Of a stretch of DNA of 64,000 nt, positions 25,758 through 36,337 are shown in pieces. Source of the DNA: JAVKFY01 sp040223615 (GTDB lineage: Bacteria > Pseudomonadota > Alphaproteobacteria > GCA-2731375). The stretch covers positions 16,362 through 80,361 of the forward strand of contig JAVKFY010000055.1 of NCBI GenBank assembly GCA_040223615.1, given 5' to 3'. Every line of letters starts with the position of its first letter. Position 1 is the stretch's first letter. Under the pieces are notes generated by a model. It saw only the letters and a list, made by a program, of their open reading frames with translations. It was not told the origin of the DNA and made no database searches. The position numbers and the translations under genes are program-made.

Positions 25758-26137
25758 TTCACGTCCTTCATCTCGAACCGCATTTCCTTGCCGCCATAAC
25801 CATGCACCTTGTCGTGCGCCCGTACCTTGACGTAGTCCAGCGACTCAGGGATTGCCACACCGCCGAGCGAGCGGGTAAACGGCTGCTCGGTTTCGTGCGG
25901 GTGCAACAGGACGCGGGTACCGAGCAGAGTTCCATCGGGGGCCATGACGTCCCACTTGTCGGCATAGTGGTCCCAGCCGGTGTCGTCGTGGCGCACCGTC
26001 ACGTCGACACGGTAGACGCCCGGTTCGGTCCGGACCACGTCCACCGCGATGACATCGGCTTCGCCGGCATCGGCCGGCGCGGCCGCCGCGACGAGGGCAG
26101 CGACGGCCAGTGCTAAGTTGAGTTTAGGAAACGACAT
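25754..26137 (-). CDS. Small exported beta-rich protein of unknown function
   Basis: 127 aa with a clear signal peptide (LALAVAALVAAAAPADA, residues 7-23). The mature part reads as short beta strands (VYRVDVTVRHDDTGWDHYADKW, LLGTRVLLHPHE, SLDYVKVRAHDKVHGYGG) with several His residues that could bind a metal. I do not recognise a named family, though similar small periplasmic proteins accompany c-type cytochromes. AAAGGA precedes the ATG. It is the first gene of a two-gene operon with the dihaem cytochrome. Its start codon overlaps that of the divergent LOG-family gene (shared CATG at 26135-26138). Confidence 0.75.
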   Translation of the reverse strand: MSFPKLNLALAVAALVAAAAPADAGEADVIAVDVVRTEPGVYRVDVTVRHDDTGWDHYADKWDVMAPDGTLLGTRVLLHPHETEQPFTRSLGGVAIPESLDYVKVRAHDKVHGYGGKEMRFEMKDVK

Positions 26138-26720
26138 GGCTTCGATCCTTTCTGTTTGTGTCTACTGCGGCTCGCGCGTCGGTACCGAGCCGACGCACCG
26201 GGCCAGCGCGACCCAGCTAGGCCGGGCCCTGGCCGAAGCCGGGATCCAGATCGTCTACGGCGGCGGCCGCATCGGCCTGATGGGCATGGTGGCCGATGCC
26301 GCCATCGCCGCCGGCGGCCATGTCGTCGGTATCATCCCGGAACACCTGCACGACTACGAGGTCGGCCATCACGGGGTCAGCGACCTGCGCATCGTCGCCA
26401 ACATGCACGAGCGCAAGAACCTGATGTTCGAGCTTTCCGACGCCTTCGTCACGCTGCCGGGCGGCATCGGCTCGATGGACGAGACCTTCGAGATCATCAC
26501 CTGGAAACAACTCCGCCTGCACGACAAGCCGATCATCGTGGTCAACGAGCTTGAATACTGGACGCCGTTTCTCCAGCTCGTCGATCACATCATCGCGAAC
26601 GATTTCGCCGGCACCTCGATCCGCGACCTGTTCACCGTGGTCGACGACGTCGAGGCCGTGCTGCCGGCGCTGAGCACCGCGCCGGAGCCGGCGCTCGCCG
26701 ACCGACCGGAGCGGCTCTAA
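26136..26720 (+). CDS. LOG family protein (cytokinin riboside 5'-monophosphate phosphoribohydrolase-like)
   Basis: 194 aa, TIGR00730/LOG Rossmann-like fold, predicted to hydrolyse N6-modified AMP or simple nucleotide 5'-monophosphates. The active-site signatures are complete: CVYCGSRVG at the N-terminus, YGGGRIGLMGMVADAA, MHERKNLMFELSDAFVTLPGGIGSMDETFE (with the PGGxGTxxE motif, here PGGIGSMDE). The ATG at 26136 has AGGAA 6 bases upstream and gives the usual N-terminus; longer frames run into the divergent gene. No intergenic promoter space exists between the two divergent start codons, so its promoter must lie inside the opposite gene. Confidence 0.9.
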   Translation: MASILSVCVYCGSRVGTEPTHRASATQLGRALAEAGIQIVYGGGRIGLMGMVADAAIAAGGHVVGIIPEHLHDYEVGHHGVSDLRIVANMHERKNLMFELSDAFVTLPGGIGSMDETFEIITWKQLRLHDKPIIVVNELEYWTPFLQLVDHIIANDFAGTSIRDLFTVVDDVEAVLPALSTAPEPALADRPERL

Positions 26721-26775
26721 GTCCGCGGCACCAGCCCGCTTAGCTGCAAGCGAGCAACGCCCAGACCGCGCCGCT

Positions 26776-26805
26776 TGGCACGGCTTTCGGGGCGGTGTTA
26801 TAGAA
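26776..26805 (+). promoter_or_regulatory. Putative sigma-70-type promoter of icd
   Basis: TTGGCA (26776-26781) and TATAGA (26800-26805), 18 bases apart, lie 78 bases before the icd start in the 162-base gap after the LOG gene. Spacing and hexamers fit a housekeeping promoter; the predicted leader would be about 70 nt. Pattern-based only. Confidence 0.5.
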
Positions 26806-26882
26806 CCAATGCCCCGCATTACGATGTGCCGCGCAGCCGCATCGACGCCGCGGCACCACAATCTCAAGTTGAAGGATCGAGG

Positions 26883-28097
26883 ATGAGCAAGATCAAGGTA
26901 AAGACGCCGGTCGTGGAGTTGGACGGCGACGAGATGACCCGCGTGATCTGGCAGATGATCAAGGACAAGCTGATCCTGCCCTACCTCGACATCGACCTGA
27001 AATACTACGACCTGGGCATCGAGAAGCGTGACGAGACCGACGACCAGATCACCATCGACTCCGCCGAGGCGATCAAGAAATACGGCGTCGGCGTGAAATG
27101 CGCGACGATCACGCCGGACGAGGCCCGCGTCGAGGAGTTCAAGCTGAAGAAGATGTGGCGCTCGCCGAACGGCACCATCCGCAACATCATCGGCGGCACC
27201 GTGTTCCGCGAGCCGATCGTGTGCCAGAACATCCCGCGCCTGGTCCCCGGCTGGACCCAGTCGATGGTGATCGGCCGTCACGCCTTCGGCGACCAGTACC
27301 GCGCCACCGACTTCAAGGTGCCCGGCCCCGGCAAGCTGACCATGAAATTCGTGCCCGAGGGCGGCGGCGAGCCGATGGAGTTCGACATCTTCGACTTCCC
27401 CGGCGGCGGCGTCGCCATGGGCATGTACAACCTCGACGCCTCGATCCGCGACTTCGCCCAGGCCTGCTTCAACTACGGCCTGCAGCGCGGCTGGCCGGTC
27501 TACATGTCGACCAAGAACACCATCCTGAAGCAGTATGACGGCCGCTTCATGGAGCTGTTCCAGGAGGTCTTCGACGCCGACTTCGCCGACAAGTTCAAGA
27601 AGGCCGGCCTGACCTACGAGCACCGCCTGATCGACGACATGGTCGCCTGCGTGATGAAGTGGTCGGGCGGTTTCGTCTGGGCCTGCAAGAACTACGACGG
27701 CGACGTGCAGTCCGACACCGTGGCGCAGGGCTTCGGCTCGCTCGGCCTGATGACCTCGGTGCTGATGACGCCGGACGGCGGCACCATCGAGGCGGAGGCC
27801 GCGCACGGCACCGTCACCCGCCACTACCGCCTGCACCAGCAGGGCAAGGAGACCTCGACCAACCCGATCGCGTCGATCTTCGCCTGGACCCAGGGCCTGA
27901 AGCATCGCGGCAAGATGGACGGCACCAAGGACGTCGAGGACTTCGCAGAGGCGCTGGAGAAGGTCTGCGTCGCCACCGTCGAGGGCGGTCAGATGACCAA
28001 GGACCTGGCGATCCTGATCGGCCCGGAGCAGGAATGGCTGACCACCGGCCAGTTCATGGAAGCCATCGACACCAACCTGAAGAAGGCGATGAGCTAA
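26883..28097 (+). CDS. icd: NADP-dependent isocitrate dehydrogenase
   Basis: 404 aa, the dimeric eukaryote-like (subfamily II) IDH converting isocitrate to 2-oxoglutarate and NADPH in the TCA cycle. Seen: VVELDGDEMTRVIWQMIKDKL, the substrate segment SPNGTIRNIIGGTVFREPI (phosphate/isocitrate Ser and Arg), YMSTKNTILKQYDGRFM, DDMVACVMKWSGGFVWACKNYDGDV with catalytic Lys/Asp, and EAAHGTVTRHYR for NADP. AAGGATCGAGG precedes the ATG; an earlier in-frame start is rejected. A housekeeping gene, normal in length. Confidence 0.95.
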   Translation: MSKIKVKTPVVELDGDEMTRVIWQMIKDKLILPYLDIDLKYYDLGIEKRDETDDQITIDSAEAIKKYGVGVKCATITPDEARVEEFKLKKMWRSPNGTIRNIIGGTVFREPIVCQNIPRLVPGWTQSMVIGRHAFGDQYRATDFKVPGPGKLTMKFVPEGGGEPMEFDIFDFPGGGVAMGMYNLDASIRDFAQACFNYGLQRGWPVYMSTKNTILKQYDGRFMELFQEVFDADFADKFKKAGLTYEHRLIDDMVACVMKWSGGFVWACKNYDGDVQSDTVAQGFGSLGLMTSVLMTPDGGTIEAEAAHGTVTRHYRLHQQGKETSTNPIASIFAWTQGLKHRGKMDGTKDVEDFAEALEKVCVATVEGGQMTKDLAILIGPEQEWLTTGQFMEAIDTNLKKAMS

Positions 28098-28166
28098 CCG
28101 CGAGCCACGCTACTGAGTACGCTGACGATCCGCCGCGCCCCGGCCGACTTTTCGGACTGGGGCGCG

Positions 28167-28589
28167 GTGCTCGACCTGATCCTTCAGGCCTTCGACTACA
28201 TGAATGCGCGGATCGATCCGCCGTCGTCGGCGCTGCGCATGACGCCGGCATCGATCGCCGCCGACGCCGCCAAGGGCACGCTGTTGCTGGCCGAACGCGA
28301 CGCCGACCTGGTCGGCTGCGTCTTCTGCACCCCGCAAGACGATGTGCTCTACGTTGGCAAGCTGGCGGTCCGCCCCGGACTGCAGGGCCAGGGCATCGGC
28401 AAACAGCTGATGGCCGCCGCCGAGGCCGAGGCCCGCGCGCAAGCCTTCGCCTTCATGGAACTCGGTACCCGCGTGGAGCTGACCGAGAACCTCGCGACCT
28501 TCGCCAAGCTGGGTTTCGTGAAGCACGCCGACTTCACCCACGACGGTTACGACCGCCCGACCAGCGTCACCCTGCGCAAACGGCTTTAA
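28167..28589 (+). CDS. GNAT family N-acetyltransferase, start uncertain
   Basis: Acetyl-CoA-dependent acetyltransferase. From the first canonical start (GTG 28167) the product is 140 aa with LYVGKLAVRPGLQGQGIGKQL (acetyl-CoA loop Q/RxGxGxQ/L) and FMELGTRVELTENLATFAKLGFV. The family's first beta strand, TLTIRRAPADFSDWGA, is encoded in the same frame between the icd stop and 28167, where no ATG, GTG or TTG occurs; a CTG at 28113 or 28122 would restore it. The true protein may therefore start at a rare CTG and be ~155-158 aa. It shares the reading frame of icd, 69 bases behind it. Its stop overlaps that of the convergent channel gene. Confidence 0.72.
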   Translation: MLDLILQAFDYMNARIDPPSSALRMTPASIAADAAKGTLLLAERDADLVGCVFCTPQDDVLYVGKLAVRPGLQGQGIGKQLMAAAEAEARAQAFAFMELGTRVELTENLATFAKLGFVKHADFTHDGYDRPTSVTLRKRL

Positions 28590-29758
28590 TCGTCGGCCTT
28601 CGCCACGCGGCGCTTCGCGACCGCCTCCACCGCCTCGCGCAGCTCGGGGTAGTCGTCCATCACCTGGTAGAACTCGTGGCTCTCCAGCAGCAGCAGGCGA
28701 CAGTCGCCGAGCGCGATCACCGTGGCGACGCGCGGCGTACGCTCCAGCAACGCGATCTCGCCGAAGAACTCGCCGGGCCCGAGCCGCGCCGGTGTGCCGT
28801 CGAGCAGGATTTCGACCTGGCCGGAGACCACCACGTAGAGCCCGTCGCCGTCGTCGCCCTGGCGCATGATGGTGTAGCCGCGCGGCACCTCGCGCGCCCG
28901 CAGCAAGGTCGCGATACGCGCGATCGCGGTGGCATCGAGCCGCGCGAATAGCGGTACCCGCGCGACCATGCCCCAGCTCACCACGAAGTCGCGGCGCTGC
29001 AGCTCGGTCATGAAGCCCGAGGCGACGATGGCGACCGGCAGCGCGTAGACCGCGATGCCCAGGATCGCGATCATGCCGCCGAAGATGCGACCCAGCGCGG
29101 TGACCGGCACCACGTCGCCATAGCCGACCGTGGTCAGTGTCGCCAGCGCCCACCACATCGCCGCCGGGATCGAGCCGAAGTCGTCGGGCTGGGCATGCCG
29201 TTCGATCAGGTACATCACCGCCGCCGCACCCAGGATCAGCCCCAGCATGACGATCAGCGTCGCGGTCAGCGCCCGCCGTTCCGCCCGCATCACCCGTCCC
29301 AGGGTGACAAGGCCGGCCGAGTAACGCACCAGTTTAAGGATCCGAACCAGTCGGATCACCCGCAACGCCGTCAGTTCCGCCCCGACCACCGGCACCAGCA
29401 ACGAGGGCAGGAGCGCCAGTGCGTCGATCAGCATCGTCGCCGAGCCGGCGAAGCGCAGCCGCGCCTTCCACGCCGGCAGACGGTGCAGCGGGCCGTGCTC
29501 GGTACACACCCACATGCGGGCGAGATACTCCAGCACGAAAATGCCGACGCAGACCGCCTCGAACAGGCGCAGCTCGCGGTGCCAGCCTGCCGCCACTTCC
29601 GGGATGGTGTCGATCGCCACCGCCGCCACGTTGGCGACGATCAACACGCTCAGCGCGACGTCGACGGTCCGCGCGCCGGGGTTGCGCCGGTCGCCGGCCT
29701 CCAGCAGGTCGAACAGACGGTGCTTGAGGGTGTCCTCGGAGTCGGTGTCCAGGCTCAC
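28586..29758 (-). CDS. Cyclic nucleotide-regulated potassium channel (MlotiK1-like)
   Basis: 390 aa. Six-TM voltage-gated-like channel core: S1 near VDVALSVLIVANVAAVAID, S4-like RVIRLVRILKLVRYS with repeated Arg, pore helix and selectivity filter MWWALATLTTVGYGDVVPVTALG, S6 GGMIAILGIAVYALPVAIVAS. A C-terminal cyclic nucleotide-binding domain follows (GDDGDGLYVVVSGQVEILLDG and GPGEFFGEIALLERTPRVATV, where FGE and the R/T pair form the phosphate cassette). The length matches the bacterial SthK/MloK1 type. The GTG at 29758 lies 10 bases after the alaS stop with GAGGCGG upstream, so it is probably co-transcribed from alaS; the upstream extension of the frame is an alaS shadow. Confidence 0.9.
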   Translation of the reverse strand: MSLDTDSEDTLKHRLFDLLEAGDRRNPGARTVDVALSVLIVANVAAVAIDTIPEVAAGWHRELRLFEAVCVGIFVLEYLARMWVCTEHGPLHRLPAWKARLRFAGSATMLIDALALLPSLLVPVVGAELTALRVIRLVRILKLVRYSAGLVTLGRVMRAERRALTATLIVMLGLILGAAAVMYLIERHAQPDDFGSIPAAMWWALATLTTVGYGDVVPVTALGRIFGGMIAILGIAVYALPVAIVASGFMTELQRRDFVVSWGMVARVPLFARLDATAIARIATLLRAREVPRGYTIMRQGDDGDGLYVVVSGQVEILLDGTPARLGPGEFFGEIALLERTPRVATVIALGDCRLLLLESHEFYQVMDDYPELREAVEAVAKRRVAKADD

Positions 29759-29768
29759 ACGATCCGCC

Positions 29769-32414
<2,646 letters not shown>

Positions 32415-32547
32415 GACGTCTTCTCGTACCTACCCACCCTATATATGGGGCCGCCGGAACCTATCGCCGCCCCTCAACCAAGTCCAGTGGACCCGGTTCG
32501 ACCGGCGACGCTAGCATGTGGCGGAAAGAAAACGAGGAAACGCGACC

Positions 32548-34089
32548 ATGGATGCCAGCACCACGCCGGTCCTGATCGGCGCCGCCCAGATCACCCAGCG
32601 CGAGCCGGACCCGACCAAGGCCAGGAGTGCGATGGGGCTCATGGTCGACGTCGGACGCGCCGCGGCCGAGGACGCTGGCGCCGGGCAGGCACTGATCGAC
32701 GCGCTGGACGCGATCGTGGTGTTGCGCAGCTTTTCCGACACCTCTTGGCGCTTCACCTCGCCCTTTGGCGGCCCGAAGAACCCGCCGAAGTCGCTGGCCG
32801 GCCACCTCGGCGCCGGCAATGCGACAAAGCTGGTCTACACCTGGCCCGGCGGCAACATGCCGCAATGGTCGATCAACAAGCTCTGCCAGATGATCACCGA
32901 CGGCGAGATCGGCGCCGCCCTGGTCACCGGCGGCGAGGCACTGGCGACGCAGAAGGCGGCGCAGCGCCAGAAGGTCCAGCTCGACTGGAACGAGGATGCC
33001 GGCGGCACGCCGGAGGCCTGGGGCGTGGAGACCCGCGGCTGGAACGAGAACGAGGACGCCCACCGCATGGGCGCGGCGATCTACATGTACCCGCTGCTGG
33101 AGAACGCGCTGCGCGGCCATCTCGGCCAGTCCATCGACGAGCACCAGATGGTCATGGGCAAGCTGTTCGCGCGCTTCGCCGAGGTCGCGGCGGGCAACCC
33201 CTTGGCCGACCGTCGCGACGGCTTCAGCGCGGAACAGATCGCCACCCCCGGACCGGACAACCCCTATATCGGATTCCCGTATACCCGGCTGATGAACTCC
33301 AACGCCTTCATCGACCAGGCCGCCGCGGTGATCGTCGCGTCGCTGGAAACCGCCCGCCGGCTGGGGGTACCGGAAGACAAGATCGTCTACCTGCACGGCT
33401 GCGCCGATGCGCATGACATCTGGTACATGTCCGACCGGATCGACTACCACGGCTCCAAGGCGATGCCGGTGGTATATGGCGCGGCGATGGAGATGGCCGG
33501 CGTCGGTATCGACGACATCGACCACTTCGATCTCTATTCCTGCTTCCCCTCGGCGGTGCAGGTCGGCTGCACCTCGCTGGGCATCGGCCAGGACGACCCG
33601 CGCGGCCTGACCGTCACCGGCGGCCTGCCCTATTTTGGCGGCCCGGGGAACAACTACGTCACCCACTCGATCGCGGAGATGATCCAGGTGGTGCGCAAGT
33701 CGCCGGGCTCCAAGGGCCTGGTGACGGCAAACGGCAACTACATCACCAAGCACGCCGCCGGGATCTATTCGACCGAACCGGTCGACAAGCCCTACGCGCC
33801 GACGCCGGAGGCTGAGCTGCAAGCCCGCCTCGATGCGATCCCCGGCAGTCCGCCGAAGACCGACTTGGCCAGCGGGCCGGCGACGGTGGAGACCTACACC
33901 GTGATCCACGGCCGTGGCGGCGTGCCGGACTTCGGGCTGGTGATCGGCCGGCTGGCCGACGGCACCCGGTTCATGTCGAACACGCCCGACGACGAAGCGC
34001 TGCTACGCGACATGACGCAGCGCGACTACCTCGGCGCGGCCGGCAAGGTCGCCAACGACGGCCAGCGCAACACCTTCACGCCGGACTGA
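32548..34089 (+). CDS. Thiolase-superfamily (SCP-x-like) protein lacking the usual nucleophile
   Basis: 513 aa. Thiolase fold: TPVLIGAAQITQREPDPTKA at the N-terminus, YTWPGGNMPQWSINKLCQMI in place of the first catalytic region, then AAMEMAGVGIDDIDHFDLYSCFPSAVQ, VTGGLPYFGGPGNNYVTHSIAEM and GLVTANGNYITKHAAGIYSTEP. The canonical NxxCxSG nucleophile is replaced by GGNMPQW, which has no Cys, as in many proteins annotated 'acetyl-CoA acetyltransferase' of the SCP-x group. It has a C-terminal extension of ~100 residues with an OB-like start (VETYTVIHGR). It may bind acyl-CoA without being a classical thiolase. GAGGA precedes the ATG. It is divergent from alaS and converges on lysE. Confidence 0.82.
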   Translation: MDASTTPVLIGAAQITQREPDPTKARSAMGLMVDVGRAAAEDAGAGQALIDALDAIVVLRSFSDTSWRFTSPFGGPKNPPKSLAGHLGAGNATKLVYTWPGGNMPQWSINKLCQMITDGEIGAALVTGGEALATQKAAQRQKVQLDWNEDAGGTPEAWGVETRGWNENEDAHRMGAAIYMYPLLENALRGHLGQSIDEHQMVMGKLFARFAEVAAGNPLADRRDGFSAEQIATPGPDNPYIGFPYTRLMNSNAFIDQAAAVIVASLETARRLGVPEDKIVYLHGCADAHDIWYMSDRIDYHGSKAMPVVYGAAMEMAGVGIDDIDHFDLYSCFPSAVQVGCTSLGIGQDDPRGLTVTGGLPYFGGPGNNYVTHSIAEMIQVVRKSPGSKGLVTANGNYITKHAAGIYSTEPVDKPYAPTPEAELQARLDAIPGSPPKTDLASGPATVETYTVIHGRGGVPDFGLVIGRLADGTRFMSNTPDDEALLRDMTQRDYLGAAGKVANDGQRNTFTPD

Positions 34090-34103
34090 CGCGCCGTGAG
34101 AAA

Positions 34104-34700
34104 CTAGCCGAGCACGGCCGCGGCGACCGAGACGACCAGCAGCACCGCGAAGGTGATGTTGACCGCACGACCCAGCCTGGGGCTCGACAGGTAGCGGGCG
34201 AAGGCGGCGCCGAACAGCAGCCAGATGGTGTTGATCGCCACCACCAGGGCGGTGAGCGCGACGACCTTCACCACCGCGTCGGTCGCCAGTTCGGCTTCGA
34301 CCACCACAACGCTGGAAAACACCGCGCCGATCGCGGCGTAGGCCTTGGGGTTGGCGATCGCCAGCAGATAGCCGGGCACGAACGAAGGCGCCTTGCCGGC
34401 CTCGCCGCGCGTGGCCAGCGGCGGTGCCGTGGCGATTTTCCACGCCAGAAACAAGATGTAGGCCGCCGCCGCGACGGTGATCACCGGCAACGCACCGGGC
34501 ACGGCGAAGATCACGCCGGTGATGCCGGAGGCGACGATCAGCAGCACTGTCGAGGTACCGGCGCAGATACCGGCCAGGTATGGCACGCCGCGCGCCGCGC
34601 CATAGGCCGAGCCCACGGCCGCCGTCGACAACGTCGCCGGCCCCGGCGAGCCCATCAACGGCAGCGCCGCCAGCAACAGGACGATGATGTTCTCGAGCAT
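34104..34700 (-). CDS. LysE family amino-acid/translocator protein
   Basis: 198 aa, six hydrophobic segments. The LysE/RhtB signature is at the N-terminus (LPLMGSPGPATLSTAAVGSAYGAARG) with the conserved GPxP..., and LLAIANPKAYAAIGAVF in the middle is the family's NPK motif. Exports basic amino acids, homoserine lactones or related small compounds; the substrate is not predictable. It converges with the thiolase-like gene (14-base gap) and a double-palindrome repeat lies upstream of its start. Confidence 0.87.
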   Translation of the reverse strand: MLENIIVLLLAALPLMGSPGPATLSTAAVGSAYGAARGVPYLAGICAGTSTVLLIVASGITGVIFAVPGALPVITVAAAAYILFLAWKIATAPPLATRGEAGKAPSFVPGYLLAIANPKAYAAIGAVFSSVVVVEAELATDAVVKVVALTALVVAINTIWLLFGAAFARYLSSPRLGRAVNITFAVLLVVSVAAAVLG

Positions 34701-34714
34701 GCCTTCACCGCTCC

Positions 34715-34808
34715 GTCATTCCTGCGCAGGCAGGAATCCTGGAAACGGCGCCGATACGCGAGGGTTCAGGCCCGACGATCCCTGGATGCCAGCTTGCGCT
34801 GGCATGAC
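34715..34808. repeat. Double-palindrome intergenic repeat, copy 1
   Basis: About 94 bp between lysE and the P450 gene. It begins GTCATTCCTGC and ends GCTGGCATGAC. Palindrome A: ATTCCTGC-GCAG-GCAGGAAT (34718-34737). Palindrome B: ATGCCAGC-TTGC-GCTGGCAT (34786-34805), about 48 bp apart. A second copy in opposite orientation lies at 61696-61788 with the same arms and different loops. This is the form of a BIME/REP-type element. Another hairpin (AAGACCG/CGGTCTT, 34813-34832) follows and may act as terminator. Confidence 0.8.
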
Positions 34809-34843
34809 AACCAAGACCGCGCGGTCGGTCTTGAACGATCCTG

Positions 34844-36196
34844 CTACAGCGCCTCCAGCCGGATCGGCAGGCCTTCCTTCGGCTTCGGGATCGGGATGCG
34901 CAGCCAGGTCGGCTCATGTCCTTCGGGCAGCACCAGGCGGTAGCGGCGCAGCAACTGGAAGGTGAACGCCTTCACCTGCAGCGCCGCGAAATGCATGCCC
35001 AGGCACTTGTGCGCGCCGCCGCCATAGGGCGACCAGGCGAAGCGGTGCGCCTTGTCTTCGGCCCGGTTGGACAGGAAGCGCGCCGGATCGAAGCTTTCCG
35101 GATCGGTCCAGATCTCCGGATCGCGCATCACCAGGCCGGGATGCACGACGATGCCGGTCCCGGCCGGAATGTCGAAGCCGCCCCACTGGAAGTCGCGCAG
35201 CGCCCGGCGCGGCAGGAACGGAACCGGCGGCATGAAGCGCAGGGCCTCGCGGAAGGTCGCGTCGGTCAGCGTCATCTGCTCCGGGATGCCGTCCTCGGCG
35301 CGCTCGCCGCCAAGTTCCATGACCTCCTGGCGCACCCGCTCCTGCCAGTCGGGGAAGGCGGCCAGCGCCCAGGCCATCGTCGTCACAGAGCTGGTGGTGG
35401 TGTCGTGCGCCGCCATCAGCAGGAAGTTCATGTGGTCGACGATTTCAGCGTCGGTCAGCCGTTCGCCATCCTCCGACTCCGCCCGGCAAAGCTGCGAGAA
35501 CATGTCCTCCGCCTCGCCCTCGCGGCGCGCCGGAATCAGTTCGGCGAAGGTGTCGGTCAGGAACTGGCGCGCATCGACGCCGCGGCGCATCGCTGTGAAC
35601 GGCAGCGGCTTGCGGATCGGCGCCACTGCCGCGGCGACCTCGTCGGCGAAAGCCTGGTTCAGCGCCCGCGCCTGATCGCCCATATCGAGGCCCAGGAAAA
35701 CCGAGGCGCCCAGATTGAGCGTCAGTTGCTTGATCGCCGGGTAGAAGTGGAAAGACGGGTTCGTCCCCCACTGGTCCAGCTCCAGCGCGATGCCGTCGTT
35801 CATGCGGCGCAGGTAGTCGCGCATCGCCGGCGCCTTGAACGCCACCTGCATGATCCGGCGGTGCTTCCGGTGGTCGTCGAAGTCGCGCAGCATCAGCCCG
35901 CGCGGGAATAGCTGCGACAACGTGCTCTTCCAGCCGAGCTCGCTGGAGAAGTTCTTGTCGCGGTCCATCAGCACGTATTCCAGCGCATCCGGCCCGGCCA
36001 GCGATACGCCCCAGGTCGACAGGATGTGGTGCTTGTAAACCGGCCCGTGCTTGTCGCGCAGACCGCGATGCAGCGCGAAGGCATCGCGCAGGAAGCGCGG
36101 CGTCAGGCCGAGCAGCGGCCAGCCCTTCTCGCCCGGAATGTGGTCCAACGTCGGCGTTGGCAGAGTCGCATAGTCGATGGTGTCGGTCGCAGCCAT
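34844..36196 (-). CDS. Cytochrome P450
   Basis: 450 aa soluble bacterial P450, a haem-thiolate monooxygenase. Seen: I-helix LLMAAHDTTTSSVTTMAWAL (acid-alcohol pair DT), the ExxR motif in EALRFMPPVPFLPRRAL, and the haem ligand loop FAWSPYGGGAHKCLGMHFA with the Cys ligand. The ATG at 36196 starts MAATDTIDYATLPTPTLDHIPG, a normal P450 N-terminus (Pro-rich, no membrane anchor); the longer open frame is antisense shadow of the neighbouring ATP-grasp gene. No ferredoxin or reductase gene is adjacent. Divergent from the ATP-grasp cluster across ~140 bases. The C-terminal PIPKPKEGLPIRLE resembles CYP110/CYP120-like group members, and the substrate is unknown. Confidence 0.92.
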   Translation of the reverse strand: MAATDTIDYATLPTPTLDHIPGEKGWPLLGLTPRFLRDAFALHRGLRDKHGPVYKHHILSTWGVSLAGPDALEYVLMDRDKNFSSELGWKSTLSQLFPRGLMLRDFDDHRKHRRIMQVAFKAPAMRDYLRRMNDGIALELDQWGTNPSFHFYPAIKQLTLNLGASVFLGLDMGDQARALNQAFADEVAAAVAPIRKPLPFTAMRRGVDARQFLTDTFAELIPARREGEAEDMFSQLCRAESEDGERLTDAEIVDHMNFLLMAAHDTTTSSVTTMAWALAAFPDWQERVRQEVMELGGERAEDGIPEQMTLTDATFREALRFMPPVPFLPRRALRDFQWGGFDIPAGTGIVVHPGLVMRDPEIWTDPESFDPARFLSNRAEDKAHRFAWSPYGGGAHKCLGMHFAALQVKAFTFQLLRRYRLVLPEGHEPTWLRIPIPKPKEGLPIRLEAL

Positions 36197-36337
36197 GGGC
36201 ACCTCCAGCGCGCAGTTAGCCGGACCGCCGTAGCCGGCGCAAGCGTCGCGCCGCAGGATATTCCTGTCATATGGCAAAGGCTTCGATATGATGACGGCTG
36301 CTACGGGTACAGGGTGGCGAAAGAGTTCCGGGGACGC

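Noticed and set aside
32415..32547. TATATA patch in the alaS/thiolase gap
   Set aside because: No -35 element at suitable distance on either strand.
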